DNA of 64,000 nt from a virus (IMGVR_UViG_3300028800_000062:82743-146742); one strand, 5' to 3'; numbered from the stretch's first letter, positions 50,071-58,420 are shown. The notes: generated by a model from the letters alone, not told the origin. Made by a program: numbers and translations.

Positions 50071-50305
50071 TCTTGTCCTTAAGTGTTGCAGCCAACTTGA
50101 ACAGATCAGCTGCCAAACGCGGGAACTTCACCGCGCATTGTGTTGCATACCGCTCCAGAACCGCCGGCGCAAATTCATTATGATCCAGATCTAAGACGAA
50201 ATAGGAACAGTCATGATGTTTACACCCAGGAGCGCTGCCTCCGTCGGTGCGCGAAACGTAAAACTTCCCGTACAGGCCGCCTATGGCATCATTAAGACTA
50301 CGCAT
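50063..50305 (-). CDS. Small hypothetical protein (80 aa)
   Basis: GCKHHDCSYFVLDLDHNEFA is a distinctive motif with CxxxxC/HH that could bind metal; the remainder is helical (VLERYATQCAVKFPRLAADL). Such proteins are widespread in phages. Start overlaps the upstream stop as TGATG. Confidence 0.55.
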   Translation of the reverse strand: MRSLNDAIGGLYGKFYVSRTDGGSAPGCKHHDCSYFVLDLDHNEFAPAVLERYATQCAVKFPRLAADLFKLAATLKDKNV

Positions 50306-50751
50306 CAGCCTACCCTCCGACTGGGCGAAGTCGAAGAGCGATAACCGTCACCCTCTAAACCAAGCAATTTCTTGCACTGGTTTACACGGCTATCGATACA
50401 CCGCACCAGGCCGTCAAGCTGGGACACTAGTGCCTTACCGCCCGCCGAGAAGGTCTTTCGATAAGACTCCACCGAAACGCCCTTCTGCTTGTCCTGCAGA
50501 AACACGGCGCTCTCCCCGTGTTCCTCAAAAGCCACGGCCAGGGACAGCCAACGAACCACTCGAGCCCGCCAGCTTTCGACGTATCCCATGTGGATTTCCA
50601 TGTTCGAGATATCGCCGCTTGAGATATTCTTGTCCAACTTCTCGTATAGCGGGGGCAGGATGCCATCGAGCTCTTCGTCAAACAACAATACCGCCGCCAG
50701 AAACTCTTCAGAAGATGAAATCTTCAATACTTCTCGAATACTCTTAACCAT
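50305..50751 (-). CDS. Helical hypothetical protein (148 aa)
   Basis: All-helical, charged (AAVLLFDEELDGILPPLYEK; ESWRARVVRWLSLAVAFEEH), basic Ser-rich tail. No family recognised. Might be a single-strand-binding or recombination accessory judged only from position next to recA. Confidence 0.55.
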   Translation of the reverse strand: MVKSIREVLKISSSEEFLAAVLLFDEELDGILPPLYEKLDKNISSGDISNMEIHMGYVESWRARVVRWLSLAVAFEEHGESAVFLQDKQKGVSVESYRKTFSAGGKALVSQLDGLVRCIDSRVNQCKKLLGLEGDGYRSSTSPSRRVG

Positions 50752-51157
50752 CGTTCACTCCCAGATCGGGGATCTCAAACAACGCCAACCTGCCATTAGC
50801 CAGCGTGCGCTCCAAGATAGTCAGATGGGCGCTTTGTTGTTCTAATTGTGCCATGCACTGACTCAACTTCTCCTGGGCGATTTGTAGCTCGGCCTGCAGA
50901 CTCTGTTCGCTTTGCCGCAGCCGGAGCAATTCCGACCGCGGCGCTGTAGCATGATCCTGCATCCAGAACAACCGGCATTGCAGTTTCTCCGCATCCGCAA
51001 AATCCGCGTCGACCACCCGTTTGCCTTCAGCTCCCAGGTGGTTAGCGGATTCAATCAGAAGTCCCAAGGTTCGAACTCCATCGGGCCCCACAACTGATAC
51101 CGTCAGGACACCGCACTCCTGCTGCGCCGTATATTCGTCCGGCAGATCAGGCGGCAT
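50744..51157 (-). CDS. Coiled-coil hypothetical protein (137 aa)
   Basis: N-terminal beta part (CGVLTVSVVGPDGVRTLGLL), then a long coiled coil (LLRLRQSEQSLQAELQIAQE). Overlaps both neighbours. Unknown. Confidence 0.5.
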   Translation of the reverse strand: MPPDLPDEYTAQQECGVLTVSVVGPDGVRTLGLLIESANHLGAEGKRVVDADFADAEKLQCRLFWMQDHATAPRSELLRLRQSEQSLQAELQIAQEKLSQCMAQLEQQSAHLTILERTLANGRLALFEIPDLGVNDG

Positions 51158-52430
51158 TGGCGTCGTCGATCGAGATCAGATCGCTGGCCAGGTTGGCATA
51201 GGCCGGATCCTGCAGGCCAATGCACCGTTTCCGGTAATTGCAGAAGTTGCAGTGCCAGTCACCAAGCACCGGGACTTCCCGCGACTTCCGGTTCTTGCCG
51301 GAAGACACCGTTTTCCATTCCTTGTACTTGGTCTTACCGAGAAACCCCCGCTCGTACAATGCTTCGATCTTCTCAGGTGAATAGTTCCACTCGTACTCCG
51401 CAGGTGGCATGAACTCCAGAGGCAGACTGCGCATTTCCAGGCCGAGCGCCTCCCAATACTTCTTCACCTCATAGTAATGCGCATCCGTGGCAGGAGCCCG
51501 AACACCGCGTAGTTCCAGTCGTCGGACCGCTTCATCGTAAGTGCGCAGATAATAGCCCTGTAACGTCTGGAAGCGCTCGTAGATGGATTCCACGGTAAAA
51601 ATGGGAACCACGGCTCCATCAACCGAGGGATAGTGCCAGCCGTCCAAGGGATCGCAGGAGATCCCAATATTGAACTGGCGGCGCCCCGCTTCGTCCCGGG
51701 AAATGTAGATCAACATTCCGGTGGAAGGCCCGTCGCCCATGGCGGCGAAGTTGTCCCAGTCCACCTGCACCCGGTTCCACTTGCGCTTCCATTCCAGGTC
51801 GTGCAGCTCATGAGCCATGACCTTCTGCTCTTCTTCCGTACCGGTCTTGGCCTCCAGAAGGCGCCGCAATTCAATCGTCCGACCTTCCATAACTGTCTTG
51901 TCGCTGCTTGCCTGGCGGATCGCCTCCTTCAACGCCGCGCCGGTGCGGAATTCGTTGAGGTAGACCAGCAGCTGCATGACTGCCGACCACTTGACCTTGC
52001 CCTTATTGAGGACCTGGTCGTTTGACCAGTAGCCGGAGATCGTCTTGCAATCCGCAATGATCGGCTGCTGCGTCTCCGGATCGATCAGGATGTCGTCCAT
52101 TTCAAGGGACGTATTCAGATGCGGGATCTCCACGCGAACGCCGGCCGCCACAAAGATTCCGGCCTTGCGCGCCAGACCGCCTAGATCTTCTTCGACCGCG
52201 CGGCCCACCCGGAATTGCATGGCCTTTTCCGGCTTGATGATTTCTTCGACAGGAGTGCCCACCAGCCGCAGATAGACCGCCCGGTGGCATGCGCCGGTGA
52301 TCTTGGCTTCCGTCTGATCGAACAGCACCGCCGAGGCGTCGCTCGGACGGGTGGAAGCCTTGCGGGCCACGCGCGCCGTCCAGCCTTCTTCCTGCAGTAA
52401 AACCTTGTCAATATGCTCAAATACATCCAC
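51147..52430 (-). CDS. RecB/Cas4-type PD-(D/E)XK exonuclease with Fe-S cysteines (427 aa)
   Basis: Start is a GTG at 52430 after gggaga; an upstream ATG would run through the neighbour. ACHRAVYLRLVG holds the first Cys, SLEMDDILIDPETQQPIIAD then CKT gives the D...DxK core, VMQLLVYLNEF is the QxxxY motif, and WHCNFCNYRKRCIG gives the other three Cys. AddB/Cas4-like nucleases use this to resect DNA ends for RecA. Directly upstream of the recA cluster. Confidence 0.8.
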   Translation of the reverse strand: MDVFEHIDKVLLQEEGWTARVARKASTRPSDASAVLFDQTEAKITGACHRAVYLRLVGTPVEEIIKPEKAMQFRVGRAVEEDLGGLARKAGIFVAAGVRVEIPHLNTSLEMDDILIDPETQQPIIADCKTISGYWSNDQVLNKGKVKWSAVMQLLVYLNEFRTGAALKEAIRQASSDKTVMEGRTIELRRLLEAKTGTEEEQKVMAHELHDLEWKRKWNRVQVDWDNFAAMGDGPSTGMLIYISRDEAGRRQFNIGISCDPLDGWHYPSVDGAVVPIFTVESIYERFQTLQGYYLRTYDEAVRRLELRGVRAPATDAHYYEVKKYWEALGLEMRSLPLEFMPPAEYEWNYSPEKIEALYERGFLGKTKYKEWKTVSSGKNRKSREVPVLGDWHCNFCNYRKRCIGLQDPAYANLASDLISIDDANAA

Positions 52431-52434
52431 TGCT

Positions 52435-52713
52435 TTATCTCCCTTTCGGACTGGGGTACTTATACTCCAACCGATGACCAGCTTCATCCATATTGATCTT
52501 GCGGCCCACCAGGGCATCAAAATCGACCGTCATGGTCTTCTGTGCCCGCGCCCGATCGCCATTCAGGCGGGCCCATAGAAAGAAGAAGATGGCGAGTCCG
52601 ATGAGGTATACTCCCGGTTCCTGGGACCCTCCCACAAGCTCCACCACTACCGAACTCAAAGCAAAGCCGGCGGCTGCTGAATAGAGAAGCTGGCTCAACT
52701 GATAACGGGTCAT
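52435..52713 (-). CDS. Two-helix membrane protein (92 aa)
   Basis: Membrane segments at about 10-28 (YSAAAGFALSSVVVELVGG) and 33-50 (GVYLIGLAIFFFLWARL), then a cytoplasmic basic tail. Its promoter overlaps the 3' end of the preceding gene and carries the shared operator. Unknown. Confidence 0.55.
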   Translation of the reverse strand: MTRYQLSQLLYSAAAGFALSSVVVELVGGSQEPGVYLIGLAIFFFLWARLNGDRARAQKTMTVDFDALVGRKINMDEAGHRLEYKYPSPKGR

Positions 52714-52718
52714 AATAC

Positions 52719-53069
52719 CTAGCTTAACACACTGTTAGTTAGCTGTAAAGCCTGGAGGCGGTACAACAAGGCAGCAGGATCGTCGAGGAGCGACAGCGGC
52801 AACCAATGATTGGGACCGCCAGTGTAGTCCTTACGGTGGCGGCAGGTACGCACCAGAATCCCCAAACTGCAGTCCTTGGACACCTGGATATAGATCCAGT
52901 CAGTGTGTAGCGTAATTTCACCCGACACCGCCGGGCCACCCGGATTGAACCGCAAATCGTACTGGTTCGGACTCAGGCCCAGCAACTCGGCCACGATCTT
53001 CAACTGTTTCTTGGCCTTACGCGCAAACTTCCGCTTGACGGGGCTTTCCTCGTATTCTGATTCAGACAT
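52719..53069 (-). CDS. Hypothetical protein (116 aa)
   Basis: Start at 53069 after GGAG. Basic N-terminal helix (VKRKFARKAKKQLKIVAELL) then beta-rich (GEITLHTDWIYIQVSKDCSL). Its last codons (L-T-N-S-V-L) are made by the shared operator motif. Unknown. Confidence 0.55.
   Translation of the reverse strand: MSESEYEESPVKRKFARKAKKQLKIVAELLGLSPNQYDLRFNPGGPAVSGEITLHTDWIYIQVSKDCSLGILVRTCRHRKDYTGGPNHWLPLSLLDDPAALLYRLQALQLTNSVLS
52721..52749 (-). promoter_or_regulatory. Promoter with operator in the spacer, upstream of the membrane protein and nuclease
   Basis: On the minus strand TTTACA (52744-52749), 17-base spacer gCTAACTAACAGTGTGT, TAAGCT (52721-52726). The 18-bp motif CTAACTAACAGTGTGTTA (52725-52742) sits exactly as in the resolvase promoter. 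Seven bases separate the -10 box from the ATG at 52713, so this too may be leaderless. The -10 match is weak. Confidence 0.55.
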
Positions 53070-53070
53070 C

Positions 53071-53379
53071 TTAGTTCTCCCAAAGCACAATCTTGTTGAC
53101 TTTTCCGCGACAAGGATCCTGCGGTATACCCGCATGCTGCTTCACAGTGCCACACTGTGCGCAAGTCTCGTAGGACATGAACGGCCGCTGTTCCCAGTCA
53201 TGCTGCGTACCGAAAACAGGGTGCAGCACCTGCCAGACCCAGGAGAAATGCGGAGCGCAAAAGCCCTTGTCTTCAAGTAGATACTTGCCCATTCGCCGGC
53301 AGTTGTAGTACCACGTGCCCGGCATTGCGTACTGGCATCGCTTAGTAGTTCGCACAGGTTCCGGATAAGGCACACTCAT
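53071..53379 (-). CDS. Hypothetical zinc-binding protein (102 aa)
   Basis: Cys and His spread through (RCQYAMPGTWYYNC, FCAPHF, ETCAQCGTVKQH) suggest one or two zinc sites. Coupled by ATGA to the upstream gene. Unknown. Confidence 0.5.
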   Translation of the reverse strand: MSVPYPEPVRTTKRCQYAMPGTWYYNCRRMGKYLLEDKGFCAPHFSWVWQVLHPVFGTQHDWEQRPFMSYETCAQCGTVKQHAGIPQDPCRGKVNKIVLWEN

Positions 53380-53777
53380 TTGTGAATATAGTCCCCAGCC
53401 CTACGCGTCCGACCTTGCACGAGATTGTCCAGGCGTACCAGTTGATGGAAGACGTGACTGCGCGCCGAATCACTCCGGGTTCCCTCTTCTCGCACCCGAT
53501 CTTTGTAGTCGTCCAACTCCTCCACCCAGTTGTACTGGATAACGTTGTCCACGGCTTGGATGTCCTCCTTGCCAAGCAACAACAAGTCTCGCCGGCCTGT
53601 CATGGGAATCATTCCGAGCTCGACACGCCGGTCGCGTTCCTGAAACAACAGGGTCAGAGCCTCCACCGCCCGGTCAATCGCCGTATAGACTGCTCCATCG
53701 CCCGCATACGTTCCAGCCAACTCCAGCAACTTCTCTACTTGGCGCAAATCAACAGGCTTCTGCTGTTTCTTGCTCAT
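53376..53777 (-). CDS. Hypothetical helical protein (133 aa)
   Basis: Start at 53777 (MSKKQQKPVDLRQVEKLLEL). Charged helices with an AIDRAVEALTLLFQERDR segment; the C-terminus is basic. Overlaps the upstream gene by 29 bases. Unknown. Confidence 0.5.
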   Translation of the reverse strand: MSKKQQKPVDLRQVEKLLELAGTYAGDGAVYTAIDRAVEALTLLFQERDRRVELGMIPMTGRRDLLLLGKEDIQAVDNVIQYNWVEELDDYKDRVREEGTRSDSARSHVFHQLVRLDNLVQGRTRRAGDYIHK

Positions 53778-54000
53778 TGTTCGAATACCTCGTCTCGTCA
53801 TTCCATTCCACTTGGAAGCGGCCTTCTGGGCAGCTAACCATGTTATTGCAGTCGTCTACCAGATATAACCCGCCATCCTGGTCGACCATAAAACCGTCCA
53901 TGTCCATAGACAGGAGGTTCTGCGCCCACGCTTCCCTGATAGCGATTTGCTTCAGATTCGGCTTCTTGCCGGTCTGCTTGTCAATTACCGTGAACTTCAT
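53749..54000 (-). CDS. Small acidic hypothetical protein (83 aa)
   Basis: Beta-hairpin-like DGGLYLVDDCNNMVSC resembles a small repeat-type fold; the N-terminus is MKFTVIDKQTGKKPNLKQIA. Such proteins are frequent in phage early regions. Function unknown. Confidence 0.5.
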   Translation of the reverse strand: MKFTVIDKQTGKKPNLKQIAIREAWAQNLLSMDMDGFMVDQDGGLYLVDDCNNMVSCPEGRFQVEWNDETRYSNNEQETAEAC

Positions 54001-54185
54001 AGCTTGTTGCCCTCGCGGTCACAACGATATAGACGCAAGCCGCCGATCAGAATTCCAAGCCGGTTGCTGGCATAGGCTGGCACCACTGGAGATTTACGTC
54101 TGGACATATGATCCGCCCAGGAGTTCTTGTACGGAGTGTCCACTCGGATCTCCTTACCATAAATGTCGCGACGTATCTTGGACAT
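53997..54185 (-). CDS. Small basic protein (62 aa)
   Basis: Basic N-terminus (MSKIRRDIYGKEIRVDTPYK) and a short hydrophobic stretch (RLGILIGGLRLYRC). Coupled downstream by ATGA. Unknown. Confidence 0.45.
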   Translation of the reverse strand: MSKIRRDIYGKEIRVDTPYKNSWADHMSRRKSPVVPAYASNRLGILIGGLRLYRCDREGNKL

Positions 54186-54387
54186 CTACCCTACCACTCA
54201 GATCGGCATACTTCTGGCCGCATTGGTCACAGCGTAGTTCGATAATCCCCAAAGCTTCCGCCAACCGGCTGGAAGGGATCCGGATCAGGATGCCACAGCG
54301 GTGCTTGGATGTTTTGTTCGCCTTATTGGGGCACCAGATACCGGTCATATCCAGGTTATGGTGGCGTGAGTCATACGTGATCGTCAT
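54154..54387 (-). CDS. Small zinc-ribbon-like protein (77 aa)
   Basis: GIWCPNKANKTSKHRCGIL and ELRCDQCGQKYADL give four Cys in a ribbon-like arrangement. Overlaps both neighbours. Possibly nucleic-acid binding. Confidence 0.5.
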   Translation of the reverse strand: MTITYDSRHHNLDMTGIWCPNKANKTSKHRCGILIRIPSSRLAEALGIIELRCDQCGQKYADLSGRVDVQDTSRHLW

Positions 54388-54442
54388 TAACTTCTACCAT
54401 GTAGGCCAGGTCGCCGATCTTCAGGGTCAGCGGCTCTTGCAT
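54371..54442 (-). CDS. Tiny acidic peptide (23 aa)
   Basis: The ATG overlaps the upstream stop as TAATG, and the stop overlaps the next gene's start region. Product begins MQEPLTLKIGDLAYMVEVND. Supported by coupling only; may be a linking leader. Confidence 0.35.
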   Translation of the reverse strand: MQEPLTLKIGDLAYMVEVNDDHV

Positions 54443-54660
54443 TAAAGACTCGCTTTCAGCAACGCAGGTGGCAAAGACCAGGACACTGCGGCCCGTCCTT
54501 CCACAGCCGCTATTACATACCTAGGTTCAACACCACCTGTTGCAATGGCCTGTCGAATCTTTTCCATAGCCTCTTCTGGAGACTGTCCGTAAATCCCGAA
54601 GAATGCTGACGGAGATATGTGGTCGTCTACCGTAACGCAAAGTACCGTATATTCCTTCAT
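54442..54660 (-). CDS. Small hypothetical protein (72 aa)
   Basis: Alpha/beta fold suggested by MKEYTVLCVTVDDHISPSAF and the helix PEEAMEKIRQAIATGG. Similar small proteins are encoded in many phages. Start preceded by gggaaag. Unknown. Confidence 0.55.
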   Translation of the reverse strand: MKEYTVLCVTVDDHISPSAFFGIYGQSPEEAMEKIRQAIATGGVEPRYVIAAVEGRAAVSWSLPPALLKASL

Positions 54661-54719
54661 CGCTTTCCCTTGTGGTGAGCCTTCAGATAGTGCACAGATA
54701 CAAAGCCGTAAGCCAACAT
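54657..54719 (-). CDS. Tiny peptide with HKGKR tail (20 aa)
   Basis: ATG at 54719 overlaps the upstream stop (TGATG) and the stop overlaps the next start (ATGA). It ends LKAHHKGKR, close to LKPRHKGKR at the end of the 53-aa gene at 55513; the DNA around both starts is similar, so this may be a duplicated coupling segment that carries the ribosome site. Confidence 0.35.
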   Translation of the reverse strand: MLAYGFVSVHYLKAHHKGKR

Positions 54720-55516
54720 CACATTCTCCAGTCTGTAACCGGACCGATCTGTTCGTCGGCGAGAATCGCTTTCTGGATATCGGCCAAGGATAGGCCTACC
54801 TTGAACGTGTGACCGGTCTCCCGCTCCACCTGAACGTACTCTTCGAGCAGGTCAGGCCGCTGTTTGCCGGCCAGCTTCAATGCGGCCACCGGGGCGAAGA
54901 TACAGAAACTGCAGCTGAGCCTGGGCATGCCAACATCGTAGGCGTAGTGATGCGGAACTCCGCTCTTGCGGATGTCCGACCAGACTTCTTCTACGGGCCA
55001 TTGGTGAATCGCCAGCCAGTCCCAGACCTCTCGGCGGCCATTGCTGGCGCGCTGGTTCAGCTGGTAGGGTAGCTTCTTCGCCCGCGCCGGCGACTCCTCG
55101 GCCCGCATCCCCATACAGTTCAGGATCCGGATCGGTCGATTGCCCCCCAACTCCGTGGTCAGCTTGGTCATTACACGCAGGATGGGCCCGCGTTTGAAAT
55201 CGCTGGTACAGTAGCGCTGTTTGCTGCTGGGCCACTTGCCGCGGCGACGTACGGACTCCAGCAGATCGCCACCGATACGCTTTACGACTTCCAGGCTTAA
55301 TCCGTAATGCTCTGCCTGCTTGCCGGCGAGCTCCGGACAACCGGGCCATTCTATTTTGCCTAAATCTGCGTGGACCGCGACAAGACGTCCGGCCTCTACG
55401 CCGGCTTCCTTGCAGTGCTGCACAACATACCGAAGAATCGTTTGCGAGTCTTTGCCGCTCGAAGTATTGACCAGAATCCAGTCAAAACTGCAAAGATCGG
55501 GAATCATTTCACTCAT
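54719..55516 (-). CDS. PAPS-reductase family / DndC-like ATP pyrophosphatase (265 aa)
   Basis: Start at 55516 (MSEMIPDLCSFDWILVN). The PP-loop SSGKDS at about 19-24 binds ATP; residues 105-120 (SSKQRYCTSDFKRGP) and RLSCSFCIFAP hold Cys residues placed as in PAPS reductases and the phosphorothioation enzyme DndC. It may adenylate or thiolate a substrate. No other dnd gene is seen here, so DNA modification is only one possibility. Coupled by ATGA to the zinc-ribbon gene upstream. Confidence 0.75.
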   Translation of the reverse strand: MSEMIPDLCSFDWILVNTSSGKDSQTILRYVVQHCKEAGVEAGRLVAVHADLGKIEWPGCPELAGKQAEHYGLSLEVVKRIGGDLLESVRRRGKWPSSKQRYCTSDFKRGPILRVMTKLTTELGGNRPIRILNCMGMRAEESPARAKKLPYQLNQRASNGRREVWDWLAIHQWPVEEVWSDIRKSGVPHHYAYDVGMPRLSCSFCIFAPVAALKLAGKQRPDLLEEYVQVERETGHTFKVGLSLADIQKAILADEQIGPVTDWRM

Positions 55517-55674
55517 CGCTTCCCTTTGTGCCGGGGCTTCAAGTAGCGGACCGGCACTTTGTCTTGTAACTGTTGCAGATGTTTCCGATCGTCTAGGGCC
55601 TTCTGGCACGCATAACAGCGCACCGGTCGGCCCCAGACGTTTAGTTCACGCGAACAATCCGCGCACCTGGCCAC
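55513..55674 (-). CDS. Small zinc-ribbon protein (53 aa)
   Basis: The start is a GTG at 55674, four bases after the AAA+ gene, with GGGAG upstream. ARCADCSRELNVWGRPVRCY with the following AC makes two CxxC pairs. The C-terminal KPRHKGKR is followed by ATGA coupling to the PAPS-reductase-like gene, hinting that the two act together. Confidence 0.55.
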   Translation of the reverse strand: MARCADCSRELNVWGRPVRCYACQKALDDRKHLQQLQDKVPVRYLKPRHKGKR

Positions 55675-55677
55675 GGA

Positions 55678-57843
55678 TTACTCCCGCTCGTAGCTGACCT
55701 CGCCGAGATTGGCGGTTTGGTGGGATTCCTTCAGACCGTTCAAGCCTACGTTACGAACTTTCAACGCACGCTCTTTCCAGTCATCCGGACAGTACTTCAT
55801 GTTATTCACGAAGAGCAGGGACAGGTCAATCTGGAAGTCCACTTCACCGGTGTTGGGCTGCACGGCATCCATAGCCGCGTCCCAGTCAGGCTGGGTGATC
55901 ACCGGCTTCTCGTTGATCTCCAGCAGTTGGCTGTTGATCGCCTGCTGATCGGTCCAACTCAGGTTCTCCCATCTCTCGGCCAGAGTACTGCCGACTTTCT
56001 GCTCGGCGTACTTCTTAGCCAGGACGGTGTTGACCAGATCCTCTTCGTTCCGGTCGACATAATTGCCGACGGACTCCTTCAGGACCGATTCGATCTCCGC
56101 TCCAGTCCAGATGCGCGTATCGTTCAGCAGCCGGCCCAGACCTGCTGCATCGGAATGCACGGTCTCCGCCAGCTTCTTCACGAAGGTAACCTGCTTGCGG
56201 ATGCACAACGCCTTCAGAATGGCCAGGCGGCCTTTGGCGTCGCCCTTTGCCGGCGGCAATGCCGGAATCATAGCGTCGAAGCGGCCGTTGCGGATCAGCG
56301 CGGCGTCCAGCAGATCCGGACGATTCGTGGCGGAAATCACCACGACTTTGCCAATCCTGCCCTGATCGCTTAGGAAAGTCATCAGGGACTGAATGACTCT
56401 CTGCGTAGTCCCGGAATCGCCGCTGGCGCCGCGGCCGCCGGCGGTCACGAAGTCCAGCTCGTCGAGGAACAACACGCAAGGAGCGGCACTCTCCACCGCG
56501 GAGAAGAACAGGCGCGTATTGCGCTCCGTGTCTCCCACCAGGCCACCGAAGAGTTTGCCCAGGTTGCCAGACAGGAAGTTCATCTTGAGTACTTTGGCGA
56601 GCGCCAGCGCGATCTGAGATTTCCCCGTTCCGGGAGGTCCGGTCAGGATAAACCCGGCCGCGCAGGTCCGCTTGTCGTTCCGGCGCAGCGGGCTGACGAT
56701 CCGGCGATAGAACGCTTCCTTGATATTCTGATGTCCGCCGATCACCTCGAAGCCGAACTCCGGCTCGACGAAATCGACCAGGCCACCGAAGGTCTGCTCA
56801 ATGGCCTTCCGCTTCCGGCCGGCAATCATCGGGATATCGATCGAAGTATCGTCCTGCCAGCTGGCGCGCACGATCTGCTCCATCTGCCTCAGATTCAACC
56901 CGGCCGACTGATTGACCATCACCCTAGCATCCACGCCAGAGGCAAAGTTGACCGAATTACGCTTCTTGCCGCCGACGATTTCCTGCTTCTCCGCCGGCAA
57001 CTTCGACAGGCTGGTCATGAAGTTGTTCATCCACACTTCACGAGCTTTCACATCCGGCCGGCGAATACGCACCGCCAGAATACCGGAGTCTCCGCCGCGA
57101 ATAGTTTCATGCACATCGTCCAGGTTGGGCGTCAGGATCATGATGCGGCAGCGCGTTCCAATGGCCATATCCTGCGCCCAGTTATAAACGTAAGCGACCG
57201 GATCCCGATCCGCGGACAGTTGCGCAATGGGCGCCGAAGGAAACAGGAAGTTGCCGTTGAAGAAGCACATGGTGAACCAGCCCGGCTTGTTCATCTGCTT
57301 AGCTTCCTTGTAAGCGTTGAAAGCGAAGTTCAAGGTGACCATCACTTCCATGATGTTGGGTCCTGGATTCAACAAGGTATCCAACTTCTTTTCGCTCATG
57401 CCGATCTGGCCGGCGTACCAGGTGAGAACATCCACCCACTGCTGCCGGCTCTCATCGTCCACGAACTTCAGGCCTTCGTTGATCGTGTAGTAGGCGAACA
57501 CCCGCCCCGGCGGTACACTGAGTTTCTTGCCCTGCATCTTGGGTTGATGCGCCAGCCAGTTCGTATCGAACACGGTGGCAAGCAGCATCTTCATGTCGCC
57601 GCGGTTGCCGGTCGTATCCGGGTAGTCGGTGATGTTGTCGTGCACCACGAAGATATGCGCCGAAGCTGCCAGGTATGCCGCATGGCATTCTTCCACCCAG
57701 TACGGAATCTTGTGCACGCTCGTCACGGCGTCTACCGGTGCCAAGGAGGTCACTGCCTGCTTCGCTGCCGTATTCTTGGCCTTTTCATTGGCCGCATCCA
57801 ACGCCAGTTCCAAATCAGCGAAAGTCGTATCTGCTGCGCTCAT
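55678..57843 (-). CDS. AAA+ ATPase, Ycf46/FtsH-clade type (721 aa)
   Basis: The C-terminal half (about 385-600) is a full AAA module: LTGPPGTGKSQ (Walker A, about 400-408), CVLFLDELDFV (Walker B), SATNRPDLLDAALIRNGRFD (sensor 1 and SRH with arginine finger). The N-terminal half (40-250) looks like a degenerate AAA domain without Walker A, as in cyanobacterial Ycf46. A DUF1257 and a DUF2997 protein are encoded nearby, a combination seen in bacteria. Probably a remodelling ATPase; the substrate is unknown. Confidence 0.8.
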   Translation of the reverse strand: MSAADTTFADLELALDAANEKAKNTAAKQAVTSLAPVDAVTSVHKIPYWVEECHAAYLAASAHIFVVHDNITDYPDTTGNRGDMKMLLATVFDTNWLAHQPKMQGKKLSVPPGRVFAYYTINEGLKFVDDESRQQWVDVLTWYAGQIGMSEKKLDTLLNPGPNIMEVMVTLNFAFNAYKEAKQMNKPGWFTMCFFNGNFLFPSAPIAQLSADRDPVAYVYNWAQDMAIGTRCRIMILTPNLDDVHETIRGGDSGILAVRIRRPDVKAREVWMNNFMTSLSKLPAEKQEIVGGKKRNSVNFASGVDARVMVNQSAGLNLRQMEQIVRASWQDDTSIDIPMIAGRKRKAIEQTFGGLVDFVEPEFGFEVIGGHQNIKEAFYRRIVSPLRRNDKRTCAAGFILTGPPGTGKSQIALALAKVLKMNFLSGNLGKLFGGLVGDTERNTRLFFSAVESAAPCVLFLDELDFVTAGGRGASGDSGTTQRVIQSLMTFLSDQGRIGKVVVISATNRPDLLDAALIRNGRFDAMIPALPPAKGDAKGRLAILKALCIRKQVTFVKKLAETVHSDAAGLGRLLNDTRIWTGAEIESVLKESVGNYVDRNEEDLVNTVLAKKYAEQKVGSTLAERWENLSWTDQQAINSQLLEINEKPVITQPDWDAAMDAVQPNTGEVDFQIDLSLLFVNNMKYCPDDWKERALKVRNVGLNGLKESHQTANLGEVSYERE

Positions 57844-58130
57844 TACTGTTCCTTTTTACCCTCGGTACTGAGAGGCCCTAGGACCTCCACGTTGATACCA
57901 TACAAGTCAGCCGGACCGTTGGTCACCGGCATGGTCGCCAGGATCTGTTCATCGCTCAAATAACTGATCATGTATTTGGTGACGGCTTCCTTCTTCTGCT
58001 CGGGATCGGCCAGGTCATAACGCTCGGCAAACCTCTGCCATTCCGGGTCCTGTTCCAACCGCTCCCAATCCATCTCCAGGGAGCCGCTAATAGAAAACCG
58101 AACCTTAATCAAGTCGCTCAAATCGCGCAT
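57843..58130 (-). CDS. Hypothetical protein (95 aa)
   Basis: Acidic, helical (MDWERLEQDPEWQRFAERYD); short beta N-terminus (KVRFSISGSL). Overlaps the AAA+ start as TAATG, so the two may form a complex. Unknown. Confidence 0.55.
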   Translation of the reverse strand: MRDLSDLIKVRFSISGSLEMDWERLEQDPEWQRFAERYDLADPEQKKEAVTKYMISYLSDEQILATMPVTNGPADLYGINVEVLGPLSTEGKKEQ

Positions 58131-58418
58131 TTACTTAGTCTCCCGAATGTGGTCGCGTAACTGGTCCACACTATACAGCTTGTTAACCCACAAAACACCC
58201 TGGACAAAGGCCAGCCAGCGATCAAGCTTGCCCGAATCCGACTTGCCTGATATCAGCCAGCGCTTAATCTGCAATAGCATGAACCATGCATGGTTCAAGT
58301 TCTGGCGCGCATCTCCCGCGCACCCTTCCTTGGACCCCGAATAAATACTATCAGGTAACAGATCTTCCCGGTCGCGCAGACAGTTGAGATACATCTCAAT
58401 CAGTTCGAGGCGTGTCAT
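58131..58418 (-). CDS. Helical hypothetical protein (95 aa)
   Basis: ATG at 58418 with gagg ten bases upstream; a TTG at 58424 is the alternative. All-helical (ARQNLNHAWFMLLQIKRWLI). Adjacent to the 95-aa gene without a gap. Unknown. Confidence 0.5.
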   Translation of the reverse strand: MTRLELIEMYLNCLRDREDLLPDSIYSGSKEGCAGDARQNLNHAWFMLLQIKRWLISGKSDSGKLDRWLAFVQGVLWVNKLYSVDQLRDHIRETK

Positions 58419-58420
58419 AC

